Assembly: GCF_000954115.1 (NCBI RefSeq)
Contig: NZ_CP010797.1
Location: forward strand, 2,728,001 to 2,792,000
Length of the DNA: 64,000 bases
Direction of reading: 5' to 3'
DNA from: Rhodococcus sp. B7740
GTDB taxonomy: Bacteria > Actinomycetota > Actinomycetes > Mycobacteriales > Mycobacteriaceae
Part shown: one piece after another, positions 17,390 to 27,206 of the stretch
Numbering within the stretch: the first letter of the stretch is position 1
Layout: every line of letters begins with the position of its first letter
Notes under the pieces: model-generated
What the model saw: only the letters and a program-made list of their open reading frames with translations
Told to the model about the DNA's origin: nothing
The model's database searches: none
Program-made: the position numbers and the translations under genes

Positions 17390-18091
17390 CTAGGCCACGC
17401 GTGATTTGGTGCGCGGGGTCCATTCGTAGACCCCGGCCTCGGCTCCGTGGTGCAGGGAGAGGTCGATGGCGTCGAGGATTGCCTGGCGCGGTCCGGGTCG
17501 TCCGAGTTGCTTGGCGCTGATGGCCAGGCGTACCACTCCGTCGCGGCGGGCGGTGCGGCCTGCGCCGAGTACCAGTGCTTTGAACCACCAGGGTTCGGCT
17601 TTGAATCCTTCGCCGATTCCCCAGACCCGGGCGCGGACGACACCGTCCCGGTCGAGGTCGTGAATACCGTTGAGCGCAGCCAACGTTCGAAATCCCGCGT
17701 CGGGCAGTGCTTCCACGGCACCGGGTGAAGCGATCCAGCGGGGAGCGGCGAACACCCGGGTGCGCAGGCCGGTCTGTTCCATGACGCGGTCGGCGGCCAT
17801 CAGTCGAAGTCGGGCTTCGTGACGCGGCAGTGCGGAGAACTCGGAGCGTCGACGCTTCGTCGCGGCCTGGTCGTAGCCGTGCAGAACGATCGCGTCGCCG
17901 CCGTCGCGTCGCGCCCGCAACCATTCCTGGGTTGGCGCGTCCGCTGCGAGACGGTATTTGTCCTTCAACCGAGGCGCGACGAGCAGTGAGAGCGGAACGC
18001 CTCGTCCGTCGAGGATCCGCGCGAACTCGGCGGCGTGCTCGTAGGTGTCGTTCTTGATACCGCTCACCGACACGATCAGGCGTCCAGACAT
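17390..18091 (-). CDS. DUF2334-like polysaccharide-deacetylase-fold protein (233 aa)
   Basis: Start ATG 18091 (MSGRLIVSVSGIKNDTYEHA). The order SVSGI ... FARILDGRGVPLSLLVAPR ... DAIVLHGYDQAATKRR ... FAAPRWIASPGAVEALPDAG corresponds to a NodB-like TIM-barrel as in DUF2334 proteins: the first Asp region, an HGYD metal site and the FxAPxW motif. It has no signal peptide and is probably cytosolic. The substrate is unknown. Confidence 0.8.
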   Translation of the reverse strand: MSGRLIVSVSGIKNDTYEHAAEFARILDGRGVPLSLLVAPRLKDKYRLAADAPTQEWLRARRDGGDAIVLHGYDQAATKRRRSEFSALPRHEARLRLMAADRVMEQTGLRTRVFAAPRWIASPGAVEALPDAGFRTLAALNGIHDLDRDGVVRARVWGIGEGFKAEPWWFKALVLGAGRTARRDGVVRLAISAKQLGRPGPRQAILDAIDLSLHHGAEAGVYEWTPRTKSRVA

Positions 18092-18146
18092 GACTCGAGC
18101 CTCGCACACCAGCGTGAACGAGGCTCGAAGTCGATGCAGACAGAAG

Positions 18147-18656
18147 CTAAACGGTCATCGTTTCCTTCGGCAGGATCTTGTCGATCGCTGCGAGCACCTC
18201 GGGGGCGTCCGGCTCGGTGCGCGGACGGAAACGGTTGGTGACGACGCCGTCGGGCGAGATCAGGAACTTCTCGAAGTTCCACTGGACGTCTCCGGCCTTG
18301 CCTTCGGCGTCTTCGGTCTTGGTCAGTTCGGCGTACAACGGGTGCTGATTGTCACCGTTGACGTCGACCTTCTCGGTCATCGCGAACGTGATGCCGTAGG
18401 TGGTGGAGCAGAAGGTTTCGATCTCTTCTGCCGTGCCGGGCTCCTGGCCACCGAACTGGTTGCAGGGCACTCCGACGACCGACAGGCCACGAGAGGAGTA
18501 ATCGTTGGCGAGCTTCTCGAGCTTTTCGTACTGTGGGGTCAGTCCACACTTGGACGCGACATTGACCACGAGCACGGCCCGTCCGGCGTACTCGTCGAGC
18601 GAGGTGGGCGCACCGCCCAGCGTGTTGATGCCGATGTTCTGAACTTCAGTCATCAT
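18147..18656 (-). CDS. Glutathione peroxidase family thiol peroxidase
   Basis: NVASKCGLTPQYEKLE holds the peroxidatic Cys (not selenocysteine), VPCNQFGGQEPG the Gln and possible resolving Cys, and WNFEKFLI the Trp and Asn of the catalytic tetrad. In actinobacteria such enzymes are usually reduced by thioredoxin. Length 169 (or 168 from the second ATG) is normal. It lies after the dctA terminator and is expressed from its own short upstream region. Confidence 0.95.
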   Translation of the reverse strand: MMTEVQNIGINTLGGAPTSLDEYAGRAVLVVNVASKCGLTPQYEKLEKLANDYSSRGLSVVGVPCNQFGGQEPGTAEEIETFCSTTYGITFAMTEKVDVNGDNQHPLYAELTKTEDAEGKAGDVQWNFEKFLISPDGVVTNRFRPRTEPDAPEVLAAIDKILPKETMTV

Positions 18657-18705
18657 CCGAACTTACCTGTGAGTACGCCGAGAACGGGAACCGACGTGGA
18701 AAACA

Positions 18706-18736
18706 AGAACGACCCCGCTGGTGGCGGGGTCGTTCT
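18706..18736 (-). terminator. Strong Rho-independent terminator after the dicarboxylate transporter gene
   Basis: GAACGACCCCGC and GCGGGGTCGTTC form a 12-bp GC-rich stem (13 with the flanking A-T) around TGGTG. On the minus strand the stem is followed by TTGTTTTCC, so it ends the transcript from 20179-18785 before the peroxidase gene. The plus-strand side also has a T run. Confidence 0.9.
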
Positions 18737-18784
18737 CGGTTTTCCGAACCGGGCGACGGGGGGATGCGCGGCGCCCGGCAGGCA

Positions 18785-20179
18785 CTACGCCTTGGCGGCG
18801 TGCTTTTCGATGATGACCTGCTTGTCTGCAGGCCGGTCGTCCTCGGGGAGGTGGTCGTCGACCATGGTCTCCTCGTCGAACGGAAGGCCGCCGTCGAGCA
18901 CCGTGTTGACCCGGTCCTTGTCGATGGTCTTGGTCCAGGTGCCGACCAGCAGGGTGGCGACGGCGTTACCCGAGAAGTTCGTCAGCGCACGGGCCTCGGA
19001 CATGAAGCGGTCGATTCCGACGATCAGGCCGACTCCGTCGAGCAGTTCGGGGCGATGGCTCTGCAAGCCACCGGCCAGCGTGGCCAGACCGGCTCCGGAG
19101 ACGCCGGCTGCGCCCTTGGAGGCGATGATCATGAAGAGCAGCAGCGAGAACTGCTCGCCGATCGAGAGCGGCATGTTCATGGCGTCGGCGATGAAGATCG
19201 AGGCCATCGTCAGGTAGATCGCGGTGCCGTCGAGGTTGAACGAGTATCCGGTGGGGACGACGATGCCGACGGTGGTGCGCTCGACTCCGACGTGCTCCAT
19301 CTTGGCGATCAGACGCGGCAGGGCCGACTCGGAGGACGACGTGGCGACGATGAGCAGGTACTCACGGGCCAGGTACTTGACCAGCTTGAAGATCGAGAAG
19401 CCGGAGACGAAGCGCAGGATCAGTCCGAGGAAGAAGAAGACGAAGATGAAGCAGGTGATGTAGAAGGCGAGCATCAGGGTGCCGAGCTGGATGACGGCGT
19501 CGAACCCGGTCTTGCCGACGACACCGGCAATGGCTCCGAAGGCACCGATCGGGGCGAGCCACAGGATCATGGTCAGGATGCGGAAGACGAGCTTCTGCAC
19601 CGAACCGATGCCCTTGAGGATGCCCTCGCCGCTCTTGCCCATGGCCTGCAGCGCGAAGCCGACGAGGATGGCGACGAACAGCGTCTGCAGGACGGATCCG
19701 GCGGTCAGCGACGACAGCAAGCTCTCCGGGATGATGCCGGCGATGAAGTCCATGGTTCCGCCTGCACCCTCTGCGGTTTTGGCGTACTCATCGCCACCGC
19801 CGGGCACGATATTGAGTCCCTCGCCGGGCTGAATCAGGTTGCCGACGACCATGCCGATACCGAGGGCGATGGTCGACATCGTGATGAAGTAGGCCAGGGC
19901 AAGGCCACCGACTCGGCCGACGCTGGCTGCCGCTCGAACCGATCCGATACCGAGGACGATGGTGCAGAAGATGACCGGGCTGATCATCATCTTGATCAGG
20001 CTGACGAAGAGCGTGCCGAGGACCGCGAGCTCGACGGCGAAGTCCTTGGCGGTCAGTCCTACGATGACGCCGGCGACGACGGCGATGATCACGGCGATGT
20101 AGAGCCAGTGAGTCTTGTCGCGCTTCTTCTTGGGCTCGGTGGGCGGATTGTCGAACCGCTCCGCATCGATGGTTGTCAT
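18785..20179 (-). CDS. dctA: DctA-type C4-dicarboxylate:cation symporter (464 aa)
   Basis: A DAACS-family transporter with several membrane spans. Signature blocks: LGTLFVSLIKMMISPVIFCT, the serine-rich ATSSSESALPRL hairpin, the VPTGYSFNLDGTAIYLTMA substrate/sodium site, and VGIDRFMSEARALTNFSGNA. Start ATG 20179 has AAGGA at good spacing. The protein takes up succinate, fumarate, malate or related acids. Gene context (divergent CitA/CitB-type sensor and regulator) supports an organic-acid substrate and induction by it. Confidence 0.95.
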   Translation of the reverse strand: MTTIDAERFDNPPTEPKKKRDKTHWLYIAVIIAVVAGVIVGLTAKDFAVELAVLGTLFVSLIKMMISPVIFCTIVLGIGSVRAAASVGRVGGLALAYFITMSTIALGIGMVVGNLIQPGEGLNIVPGGGDEYAKTAEGAGGTMDFIAGIIPESLLSSLTAGSVLQTLFVAILVGFALQAMGKSGEGILKGIGSVQKLVFRILTMILWLAPIGAFGAIAGVVGKTGFDAVIQLGTLMLAFYITCFIFVFFFLGLILRFVSGFSIFKLVKYLAREYLLIVATSSSESALPRLIAKMEHVGVERTTVGIVVPTGYSFNLDGTAIYLTMASIFIADAMNMPLSIGEQFSLLLFMIIASKGAAGVSGAGLATLAGGLQSHRPELLDGVGLIVGIDRFMSEARALTNFSGNAVATLLVGTWTKTIDKDRVNTVLDGGLPFDEETMVDDHLPEDDRPADKQVIIEKHAAKA

Positions 20180-20289
20180 GAATGTTCCTTCTGGGTTCCG
20201 GTGAAGCGCGAGTCGAACTGCTGACTTCGTGACTACTGGGAGTGGAGTGAGGTGGATCACCCCTGCTGAGAGATGATGTTGCTGCACCG

Positions 20290-20305
20290 GGTGACAGGAG
20301 TCACC
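20290..20305. promoter_or_regulatory. Inverted repeat in the dctA / sensor-kinase intergenic region
   Basis: GGTGAC and GTCACC are separated by AGGA between divergent starts (20179 and 20354). It is a candidate operator for the response regulator encoded at 21904-22578, or for carbon control. Position and symmetry are the only evidence. Confidence 0.4.
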
Positions 20306-20353
20306 TATACGTTCATTTCGTTCACGTTCGATGTATTGCACGAAAGGATTGCG

Positions 20354-21907
20354 TTGTCCTCGAAGCGCCCACTGAGCGTCGCCGGCCAGGTGTTGGTGCT
20401 CCAGCTCGTCGTCATGGCGGTCGTCGTGTTCGCCGGCGGCATCCTGACGGTGCTCAACGAGCGGTCCAACAGCGACGACGCGACCCGACGCGAAGTCACG
20501 GCGATCGCGGTCAGTATCGCCAACGAACCGTCGACGCCCATTGCTATCGAGTCCGACGATCCGACGTCCCGGCTGCAGCCGGAAACCGAGAAGATCCGTC
20601 AGGTCACGGGTGTCGATTTCATCGTGGTCATGGCCCCGGATCGGACCCGTTACACCCACACGACCGTCGACCTGATCGGTAAGCCGTTCAGCGGCAACAT
20701 CGATCGCGCGTTGCAGGGCGAGACGTTCACCGAGACGTACGTGGGTTCTCTCGGCCCGTCGATCCGTTCGGTCACTCCGGTCACCGATTCCTCCGGCGAG
20801 ATCGTCGGCCTCGTCTCGGCGGGCGTGACCAGGGCCAAGATCAGCGACCAGTTCTTCCAGGGTCTACCCCTCATCGTCGGGGTCGTTCTCGCCGCCTTCG
20901 TAGTCGCCGCCGCGGGATCGACGCTGCTCAGCCGCCGGCTCCGGCGTCAGACACTGGGGATGGCTCCTGCGGAGCTGCGCACGATGTACGAGCATCACGA
21001 CGCCGTTCTGCATTCCATCGGTGAAGGCTTGCTGGTGTTCGGCCGGGGTGACGAGGCGGAGTTGGTCAACGACGAGGCCCGACGCCTCCTCGATCTGCCC
21101 GAGGGCCCTGTCTCGTTCGGCTCGTTGCCGGAGTCCATGCAGCAGATGGACACCGGCATCGTGCGCGGTGAACTGCATCTGACGAAGGATCGCGTGCTCG
21201 TGGTCAATCAGGATCCGGTGATGTGGGAGGGCCGACGCCTGGGCAACGTACTCACGATTCGCGATCAGACCGAATTGCGTTCGTTGATGGGTGAATTGGA
21301 CTCGGTGCGCAGTTTCGCGGAGTCGCTGCGTTCGCAGGCTCACGAGTCGGCGAACAGGCTGCACACCGTCATCACGATGGTCGAGCTCGGCCGACCCGAG
21401 GAGGCAGTCGAATTCGCGACGGCCGATCTGGAGCTGTCGCAGGCTCTCATCGATCGCCTGATGAACGCGGTCAGCGAACCTGCGCTCGCTGCACTGCTGC
21501 TGGGCAAGGTCAGTCAGGCCGCCGAGCAGGGCGTGGAGCTGACGATCACCGACGACACGGCCATGGAGCACGAGGGTGTGCTCACTGCACGTGAATTGGT
21601 CACGCTGGTAGGCAATCTGATAGACAATGCCATCGATGCCTCGAAAGAATCCGACCAGCCGTGGGTCGAAGTGACGGTCCGTGACGCCGATGGTGAACTC
21701 GTCGTCCGAGTCGCCGACAGCGGTCCCGGAATGCCGCCGGAAACGCTCAAAGCTGCTCTGCGGCGCGGCTACTCGACCAAGTCCGGCTCACGCGGTCTCG
21801 GCCTCGCCCTGGTGACTCAGGTGATCGGTCGCCATCGCGGCACCTTGACCTCGGAAGTGACGTACGGATCGGTCATGGTCGCCACCATCCCGGGATCGCT
21901 CTCGTGA
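20354..21907 (+). CDS. CitA/DcuS-type sensor histidine kinase
   Basis: Membrane sensor kinase: TM1 (VLVLQLVVMAVVVFAGGILT), an extracytoplasmic PAS/Cache domain (about residues 45-165; TGVDFIVVMAPDRTRYTHT, VGLVSAGV), TM2 (LPLIVGVVLAAFVVAAAGST), a cytosolic PAS, the SpoOB-like H box (SQAHESANRLHTV) and an HATPase domain (NLIDNAIDAS, VADSGPGMPP, GSRGLGLALV). This order is that of CitA/DcuS/DctB-type carboxylate sensors. TTG 20354 with AAGGA ahead is preferred; an in-frame ATG at 20273 would run through the intergenic operator-like repeat. Confidence 0.92.
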   Translation: MSSKRPLSVAGQVLVLQLVVMAVVVFAGGILTVLNERSNSDDATRREVTAIAVSIANEPSTPIAIESDDPTSRLQPETEKIRQVTGVDFIVVMAPDRTRYTHTTVDLIGKPFSGNIDRALQGETFTETYVGSLGPSIRSVTPVTDSSGEIVGLVSAGVTRAKISDQFFQGLPLIVGVVLAAFVVAAAGSTLLSRRLRRQTLGMAPAELRTMYEHHDAVLHSIGEGLLVFGRGDEAELVNDEARRLLDLPEGPVSFGSLPESMQQMDTGIVRGELHLTKDRVLVVNQDPVMWEGRRLGNVLTIRDQTELRSLMGELDSVRSFAESLRSQAHESANRLHTVITMVELGRPEEAVEFATADLELSQALIDRLMNAVSEPALAALLLGKVSQAAEQGVELTITDDTAMEHEGVLTARELVTLVGNLIDNAIDASKESDQPWVEVTVRDADGELVVRVADSGPGMPPETLKAALRRGYSTKSGSRGLGLALVTQVIGRHRGTLTSEVTYGSVMVATIPGSLS

Positions 21908-22578
21908 TCCGCGTCCTGATCGTCGACGACGAACCGCTGATCGCCGAAGCGCACAAGACGTACGTCGAGCGCACCCCGGGCTTCGAGGTGGCGGGGGTGG
22001 CGCACACCGGAGCGTCGGCCATGCGCTTCGCCAGCACCGAGGCCGTCGATCTGGTGTTGCTCGACATCGGTCTGCCCGACGCGAGCGGCATCGACGTGGC
22101 GGCGGCGCTCGGCGGTCTACGCCCGAGTCCCGACGTCATCGCCATCACCTCCGAACGGGATCTGTCGGTGGTGCGCTCCGCCGTGGCACACGGCATCGTG
22201 CTGTATCTGCTCAAGCCGTTCACGTTCGCCGCGTTCCGCGACAAGCTCGAGCGCTATCGCGAATTCCATGCCGCGTTGCCTGCCGGAGAGAACGCGTCGA
22301 GTCAACGCGACATCGACCGCGCGATGGCGCATCTGCGGACGGCCGACGAACGCGTCTCGACACCCAAGGGCATCGCCCCGCAGACGATGGACGGCATCAC
22401 CGCGAGCATCAAGGAAGCGGCCGACGGACTCAATGCATCCGAGGCTGCCAAGGTCGTCGGAGTGTCCCGAGTGACGGCGTGGCGATATCTCGAGCGCCTC
22501 GCCGACGACGGACTGGTCACCCGGCACACCGAATACGGCAAGGCCGGGCGACCGCAGGTCCGCTACGTGTGGCGTTAG
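21904..22578 (+). CDS. CitB/DcuR-type response regulator (224 aa)
   Basis: Receiver domain residues 1-120: acidic pocket VDDEP, phosphoacceptor in LVLLDIGLPD, Thr/Ser in AITSERD and Lys in LLKPF. The output domain is a C-terminal winged HTH (LNASEAAKVVGVSRVTAWRY, then LERLADDGLVTR). The GTG start overlaps the kinase stop (GTGA). It most likely controls the divergent dctA gene in response to external dicarboxylates or citrate. Confidence 0.94.
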   Translation: MIRVLIVDDEPLIAEAHKTYVERTPGFEVAGVAHTGASAMRFASTEAVDLVLLDIGLPDASGIDVAAALGGLRPSPDVIAITSERDLSVVRSAVAHGIVLYLLKPFTFAAFRDKLERYREFHAALPAGENASSQRDIDRAMAHLRTADERVSTPKGIAPQTMDGITASIKEAADGLNASEAAKVVGVSRVTAWRYLERLADDGLVTRHTEYGKAGRPQVRYVWR

Positions 22579-22601
22579 AGCGGCTGCGCCGCATGTGAGC
22601 G

Positions 22602-22627
22602 GAAATTCGTAGCAGGCTACGAATTTC
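22602..22627. terminator. Perfect 12-bp hairpin between convergent genes
   Basis: GAAATTCGTAGC and GCTACGAATTTC pair around AG. It lies between the stop of the response regulator (22578) and the stop of oligopeptidase B (22627-22629) and can end both transcripts. With the preceding GTGAGCGG it resembles the sequence at 32203-32242, so it may be one copy of a dispersed repeat. Confidence 0.75.
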
Positions 22628-24753
22628 TATGCACGTGCGCCGGAGGCGCTCACAATCCACGCGTACTCGAAAGCCGCTTCCTTCCATTTCTCGTAGCGTC
22701 CGCTGACGCCGCCGTGTCCGGCGCTCATCTCGGTCTTGAGCAGCAGGTCCGAGTCACCGGTCTTCGTCGCACGCAGAGCCGCAACCCATTTGGCGGGTTC
22801 GACGTAGAGGACGCGAGTGTCGTTGATGGACGTGATCGCCAGGATCGACGGGTAGTCCTTGGCCTCGACGTTCTCGTAGGGGCTGTACGACTTCATGTAG
22901 TCGTACACCTCCTTGTCGGCCAACGGGTTTCCCCATTCGTCCCATTCGATGACCGTCAGCGGCAGCGACGGGTCGAGAATGGAGGTGAGCGGATCGACGA
23001 ACGGAACGTTGGCGAGGATGCCGTTGAACAGCTCCGGTGCCATGTTCGCCACCGCTCCCATGAGCAGTCCGCCTGCGCTGCCGCCGTCGGCGACCAGATG
23101 CTTCGGTGAGGTGCGCCCGGTGTCGATGAGATGCTGTGCGGCAGCGATGAAGTCGGTGAAGGTGTTCTTCTTCTTCAGTGTCTTGCCGTTGTCGTACCAG
23201 TGCCGACCCATCTCGCCGCCGCCGCGTACGTGTGCGACGACGAACACGATGCCGCGGTCGAGCAACGACAACCGGGCGACCGAGAACGACGGGTCCATCG
23301 ACGCCTCGTACGATCCGTAGCCGTAGAGCAACGTGGGAGCCGGCCCCTCGGGGACATCCTTGCGCGCGATGACCGACAGCGGGACCTGAGTTCCGTCCGG
23401 CGCAGTGGCCCACTCTCGGTGCTGCACGTAGTCACCGGCATCGAACTTGCCCAGAACCGGCTGTGATTTGCGGAGCAGCAGTTCGCCACTGGCGATGTCG
23501 AGGTCGTAGACCTGGCCGGGGGTGATGAACGAGGTGTAGACCATCCGCAGCAGCGGCTGATCCCATTCCGGGTTCGAACCTGCGCCGACGGAGTAGAGCT
23601 CCTCGTCGAATTCGAGCTCGCGGTACTCGCCGTACCCCTCGTCGGTCAGCGGCCAGATCGCCATGCGCGTCAAGGCTTCTCGTCGGTACGTGAAGATCAG
23701 GTGGCCGGCGAACGCATCGATGTCCTCGACGCGGACGTCGTCGCGGTGCGGAACCAGCGTGCGCTGATCGAGTGGGTCCGAGACCGGAGCCTCGGCGAGC
23801 AGGAAGTTCTCGGCCTTCTCCCCCTCGGTGCCCCAACCGTTCACCGAGCCGTTGTGGGTGATGAGGAATCGATCCTCACCGGCCACGACGGCGTGCTCGA
23901 TGCTGTATTCGACGCCGTCCGTGCGGGGCAGTACGACGCGGAACTCGCCCTCGGGATCGGTGGATTCGAGCACGAGGCACTCGGAGGTGATCTTCGAGCC
24001 GACCCAGATCATCAGGTACTTCTCGCTGCGGGTGGAACCGAAACCGACCCAGTAACTTTCGTCGGGCTCGTGGAAGACCTCGACGTCCCCCGACTTGCCG
24101 AGGGTGTGCCGCCAGACGGTATCGGGACGCCAGGATTCGTCGACCGTCAGGTAGAACACGTGGGTCGCGTCGGCCGTCCAGGTGGCCCCGGGCGCGACGT
24201 TCTCGATGGTGTCGGCGAGCAGCTCGCCGGTCTCGAGGTTCTTGAAACGCAGTGTGTAGCGCTCGTCGCCCTCGGTGTCGGTGGAATAGGCCAGCAGGTT
24301 GCCGTCGAGGCTGATCGAGAACGCGCCGAGGGAGAAGAAGTCGTGTCCCTTCGCCTCTTCGTTGGCATCGAGCAGGATCTGCTCACCGGGGACGTCCACG
24401 TCGGACGACAGGGTGGGCGGTGTCCAGTCGTCGGGAGAGTCGACGGGACAACGGCATTGAAGTCCGTAGGACTGTCCTTCGACGGTGCGCGAGTAGTACC
24501 ACCACTGCCCCATGCGCGTGGGCACGGACAGGTCGGTCTCCTGGGTTCGCGACTTGATCTCGTCGAAGATCTTTCCTCGCAGTGACTCGAGGCCGGCCGT
24601 CTGCTGCTCGGTGTAGGCGTTCTCGGCTTCGAGGTGGGCGATCACCTCGGGATCGTCCTTGGCACGCAACCACTCGTAGTTGTCGATGAACGTGTCCCCG
24701 TGATGGGTGCGCTCGTGCGGCACCTTCTTGGCAACGGGAGGGGTGATCGTCAT
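22627..24753 (-). CDS. ptrB: Oligopeptidase B (protease II), S9 family
   Basis: 708 residues: an N-terminal seven-bladed beta-propeller (about 70-410) and a C-terminal alpha/beta hydrolase. The catalytic triad is visible as [10 protein letters not shown] (Ser), [13 protein letters not shown] (Asp) and [10 protein letters not shown] (His); [13 protein letters not shown] is characteristic of oligopeptidase B. It cleaves short peptides after basic residues in the cytosol. The ATG at 24753 overlaps the purC stop (ATGA); longer readings lie inside purC. The purC-ptrB linkage is the same in mycobacteria. Confidence 0.95.
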   Translation of the reverse strand: MTITPPVAKKVPHERTHHGDTFIDNYEWLRAKDDPEVIAHLEAENAYTEQQTAGLESLRGKIFDEIKSRTQETDLSVPTRMGQWWYYSRTVEGQSYGLQCRCPVDSPDDWTPPTLSSDVDVPGEQILLDANEEAKGHDFFSLGAFSISLDGNLLAYSTDTEGDERYTLRFKNLETGELLADTIENVAPGATWTADATHVFYLTVDESWRPDTVWRHTLGKSGDVEVFHEPDESYWVGFGSTRSEKYLMIWVGSKITSECLVLESTDPEGEFRVVLPRTDGVEYSIEHAVVAGEDRFLITHNGSVNGWGTEGEKAENFLLAEAPVSDPLDQRTLVPHRDDVRVEDIDAFAGHLIFTYRREALTRMAIWPLTDEGYGEYRELEFDEELYSVGAGSNPEWDQPLLRMVYTSFITPGQVYDLDIASGELLLRKSQPVLGKFDAGDYVQHREWATAPDGTQVPLSVIARKDVPEGPAPTLLYGYGSYEASMDPSFSVARLSLLDRGIVFVVAHVRGGGEMGRHWYDNGKTLKKKNTFTDFIAAAQHLIDTGRTSPKHLVADGGSAGGLLMGAVANMAPELFNGILANVPFVDPLTSILDPSLPLTVIEWDEWGNPLADKEVYDYMKSYSPYENVEAKDYPSILAITSINDTRVLYVEPAKWVAALRATKTGDSDLLLKTEMSAGHGGVSGRYEKWKEAAFEYAWIVSASGARA

Positions 24754-25634
24754 GGCGTGACCCAATCGTCGAAGTTCAGACCCGAGATGCGCTCGTAGGC
24801 CTCGATGTAGCGGCTGCGGGTTGCGGCGACGATGTCGTCCGGCAACGGTGGCGGTGGAGTGTCGGAGCTGCGATCCCAGCCGGATTCGCCCGTCAACCAG
24901 TCGCGGACGAACTGCTTGTCGAAGCTGGGCTGGACGCGGCCTTCCTGGTACGAATCGGCAGGCCAGTAGCGTGAGGAATCAGGGGTGAGAACCTCGTCGG
25001 CGAGGACCAGGTTGCCGTCGGCGTCGGTACCGAACTCGAACTTGGTGTCGGCCAGAATGATTCCGCGTTCCAGAGCGAAGTTGGCTGCGCGCGTGTAGAT
25101 CTCGATGGTGTCCTCACGCAGCTTGAACGCGAGTTCGGCACCGACCTGCTCGACGGCCTGGTCGAAGGTGATGTTCTCGTCGTGGTCGCCGATCTCGGCC
25201 TTCGACGCGGGAGTGAAGATCGCCTGGTCGAGTTTGCTGGATTCCACGAGCCCGGGGGGAAGCTGCACACCGCACACGGCTCCGGTCGCGTTGTAGTCCG
25301 CCAACCCGGATCCGGTGAGGTACCCACGCGCGACGCATTCGATCGGCACCATGTTCAGCTTCTTCACCACGAGGGCACGGCCGAGCAGTTCGGCGGGAAT
25401 GCGTTCGTCGAGCGGATCGCCGGCCAGGTGGTTGACGCCGCCGAGCTCCTCGAAGAAGAACACGCTCATCGCCGTCAGCACGCGTCCCTTGTCCGGGATC
25501 GGGGTGTCGAGGATGTGGTCGTAGGCCGAGATTCGGTCGCTCGCGACGAGCAACAGATGCGCGTCGTCGATCGTGTACAGATCGCGGACCTTGCCGCCGG
25601 CCAGATGCTCGTAGCTACTCAGTGATGGTCGCAC
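24750..25634 (-). CDS. purC: Phosphoribosylaminoimidazole-succinocarboxamide synthase PurC
   Basis: SAICAR synthetase of purine biosynthesis, joining aspartate to CAIR with ATP. Blocks [56 protein letters not shown] and [12 protein letters not shown]-like [12 protein letters not shown] are diagnostic. GTG 25634 ([10 protein letters not shown]) is preferred because mycobacterial PurC starts with a matching MRPALSDY; a GTG four codons upstream is possible. It is divergent from the MFS exporter, with 62 bp between starts. Confidence 0.97.
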   Translation of the reverse strand: MRPSLSSYEHLAGGKVRDLYTIDDAHLLLVASDRISAYDHILDTPIPDKGRVLTAMSVFFFEELGGVNHLAGDPLDERIPAELLGRALVVKKLNMVPIECVARGYLTGSGLADYNATGAVCGVQLPPGLVESSKLDQAIFTPASKAEIGDHDENITFDQAVEQVGAELAFKLREDTIEIYTRAANFALERGIILADTKFEFGTDADGNLVLADEVLTPDSSRYWPADSYQEGRVQPSFDKQFVRDWLTGESGWDRSSDTPPPPLPDDIVAATRSRYIEAYERISGLNFDDWVTP

Positions 25635-25696
25635 GGTGTTCAACACTATCTGGGCCGGTGGCCGCGGGGGTGCCGGCAGGCATCAGACTGGTAGCT

Positions 25697-27109
25697 GTGG
25701 CAACGAACAACACGACATCGGATGTCGGATTCCGCTCCGAACGAGGACCGATACTGGTTGCGCTGATGCTCAGCACGTCTCTGGTCGCTCTCGACTCGAC
25801 CATCATCGCCACGGCGGTGCTGTCCATCGTCGACGACCTGGGCGGGTTCACTCAGTTTCCGTGGCTGTTCTCCATCTATCTTCTGGCGCAGGCGGTGTCG
25901 GTGCCGCTGTACGGCAAACTGGCCGACCTGTTCGGCCGCAAGAAGATCATGCTGTTCGGCATCGCGGTGTTTCTACTCGGCTCGATCCTGTGCGGCCTGG
26001 CCTGGAGCATGCCCGCCCTGATCGCTTTCCGTGCTGTCCAGGGTCTCGGCGCGGGTGCCGTGCAGCCGATGGCCATCACCATCGCCGGCGACATCTACAC
26101 CCTGGCCGAGCGCGCCAAGGTGCAGGGCTACCTCGCCAGCGTATGGGCGATGTCCTCGGTACTCGGCCCGGCGCTCGGCGGTATCTTCTCCGAATTCCTG
26201 ACGTGGCGTTGGATCTTCTTCGTCAACATTCCGCTGTGCGCGCTGGCCGCGGTGATGCTGTGGCGCAAGTTCGACGAGGGAGCCGTGGAGCGCACCAAGC
26301 CCAAGATCGACTACCTCGGTGCAGGCCTGCTGACGGTGGGCGCAGCGATGGTGCTGCTCGGGCTGCTCGAGGGCGGACAGTCCTGGGCCTGGAACTCCCC
26401 CGTCAGCATCGCCATCTTCGTCGCCGGATTCTCCTTGCTGGCCGCGTTCGCAGTGGTGCAGACCAAAGTCGAGGAGCCGATCCTGCCGCTGTGGGTGTTC
26501 ACCCGTCGGGTGCTGGTGGTCAGCAGTTCCATCTCACTGCTCGTCGGGGCATTGATTCTCGGCCTGACGTCCTACGTTCCGACGTTCGTGCAGGGCGTGC
26601 TCGGCACCGGCGCGATCGTCGCCGGATTCGCCCTGTCCACCCTCACACTCGGCTGGCCCATCGCGGCATCACTCTCCGGGCGGGTGTACCTGCGGTTCGG
26701 CTTCCGCACCACGGCGCTCATCGGTGCCTCCATCGCGGTCGTCGGAGCGGCATTCGCCACCGGCCTCGGTGCCGGTTCACAGGTGTGGCAGGTGGGCGCG
26801 GTGTGCTTCGTCATCGGCCTCGGTATGGGTCTGATCGCCAGCCCCACCCTCATCGCCGCTCAGTCGAGCGTCGAATGGTCCGAGCGCGGCGTCGCCACCT
26901 CGACCAACATGTTCGCCCGCTCCATCGGCAGCGCAGTCGGAGTCGCGGTGTTCGGTGCCATCGTCAACTCACGGATCTCCGCCGACCCGAGCCCCGAACA
27001 ACTGTCCGACGCCATCCATCCGGTCTTTCTCGGTGTCCTGGCCGCGGCGGCGGTGATGGCCGTCGCGGCACTGTTCATGCCCAAGCGTGGAGCGGAGCCG
27101 ACCCGATAG
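25697..27109 (+). CDS. MFS drug exporter, EmrB/QacA type (14 TM)
   Basis: 470 residues with 14 predicted membrane helices. DHA2-family marks: STSLVALDSTIIATAV (motif D1, TM1), GKLADLFGRKKIM (motif A), FRAVQGLGAGAVQP (motif B) and SVLGPALGGIFSEFLTWRWI (motif C of antiporters). It exports hydrophobic compounds using the proton gradient; substrates are unknown. GTG 25697 is preferred over upstream starts that overlap purC. The mycobacterial counterpart beside purC-ptrB is annotated emrB. It could conceivably export the siderophore made further right, but its conserved place makes that only a possibility. Confidence 0.9.
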   Translation: MATNNTTSDVGFRSERGPILVALMLSTSLVALDSTIIATAVLSIVDDLGGFTQFPWLFSIYLLAQAVSVPLYGKLADLFGRKKIMLFGIAVFLLGSILCGLAWSMPALIAFRAVQGLGAGAVQPMAITIAGDIYTLAERAKVQGYLASVWAMSSVLGPALGGIFSEFLTWRWIFFVNIPLCALAAVMLWRKFDEGAVERTKPKIDYLGAGLLTVGAAMVLLGLLEGGQSWAWNSPVSIAIFVAGFSLLAAFAVVQTKVEEPILPLWVFTRRVLVVSSSISLLVGALILGLTSYVPTFVQGVLGTGAIVAGFALSTLTLGWPIAASLSGRVYLRFGFRTTALIGASIAVVGAAFATGLGAGSQVWQVGAVCFVIGLGMGLIASPTLIAAQSSVEWSERGVATSTNMFARSIGSAVGVAVFGAIVNSRISADPSPEQLSDAIHPVFLGVLAAAAVMAVAALFMPKRGAEPTR

Positions 27110-27206
27110 CGTCCCTTTCGGTTGCTTGTCGGCATGGCACTCGTTTCGTCGGTCCGGCGCGTGATCGTGCCCGACACGGCCGGTCGTGCCGGTGCGTCTG
27201 CGAAAA

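Noticed and set aside
18764-20224. Long Asp/Glu/Gly-rich plus-strand ORF opposite the dicarboxylate transporter gene
   Set aside because: It is the complementary-strand shadow of dctA; low complexity and no family.
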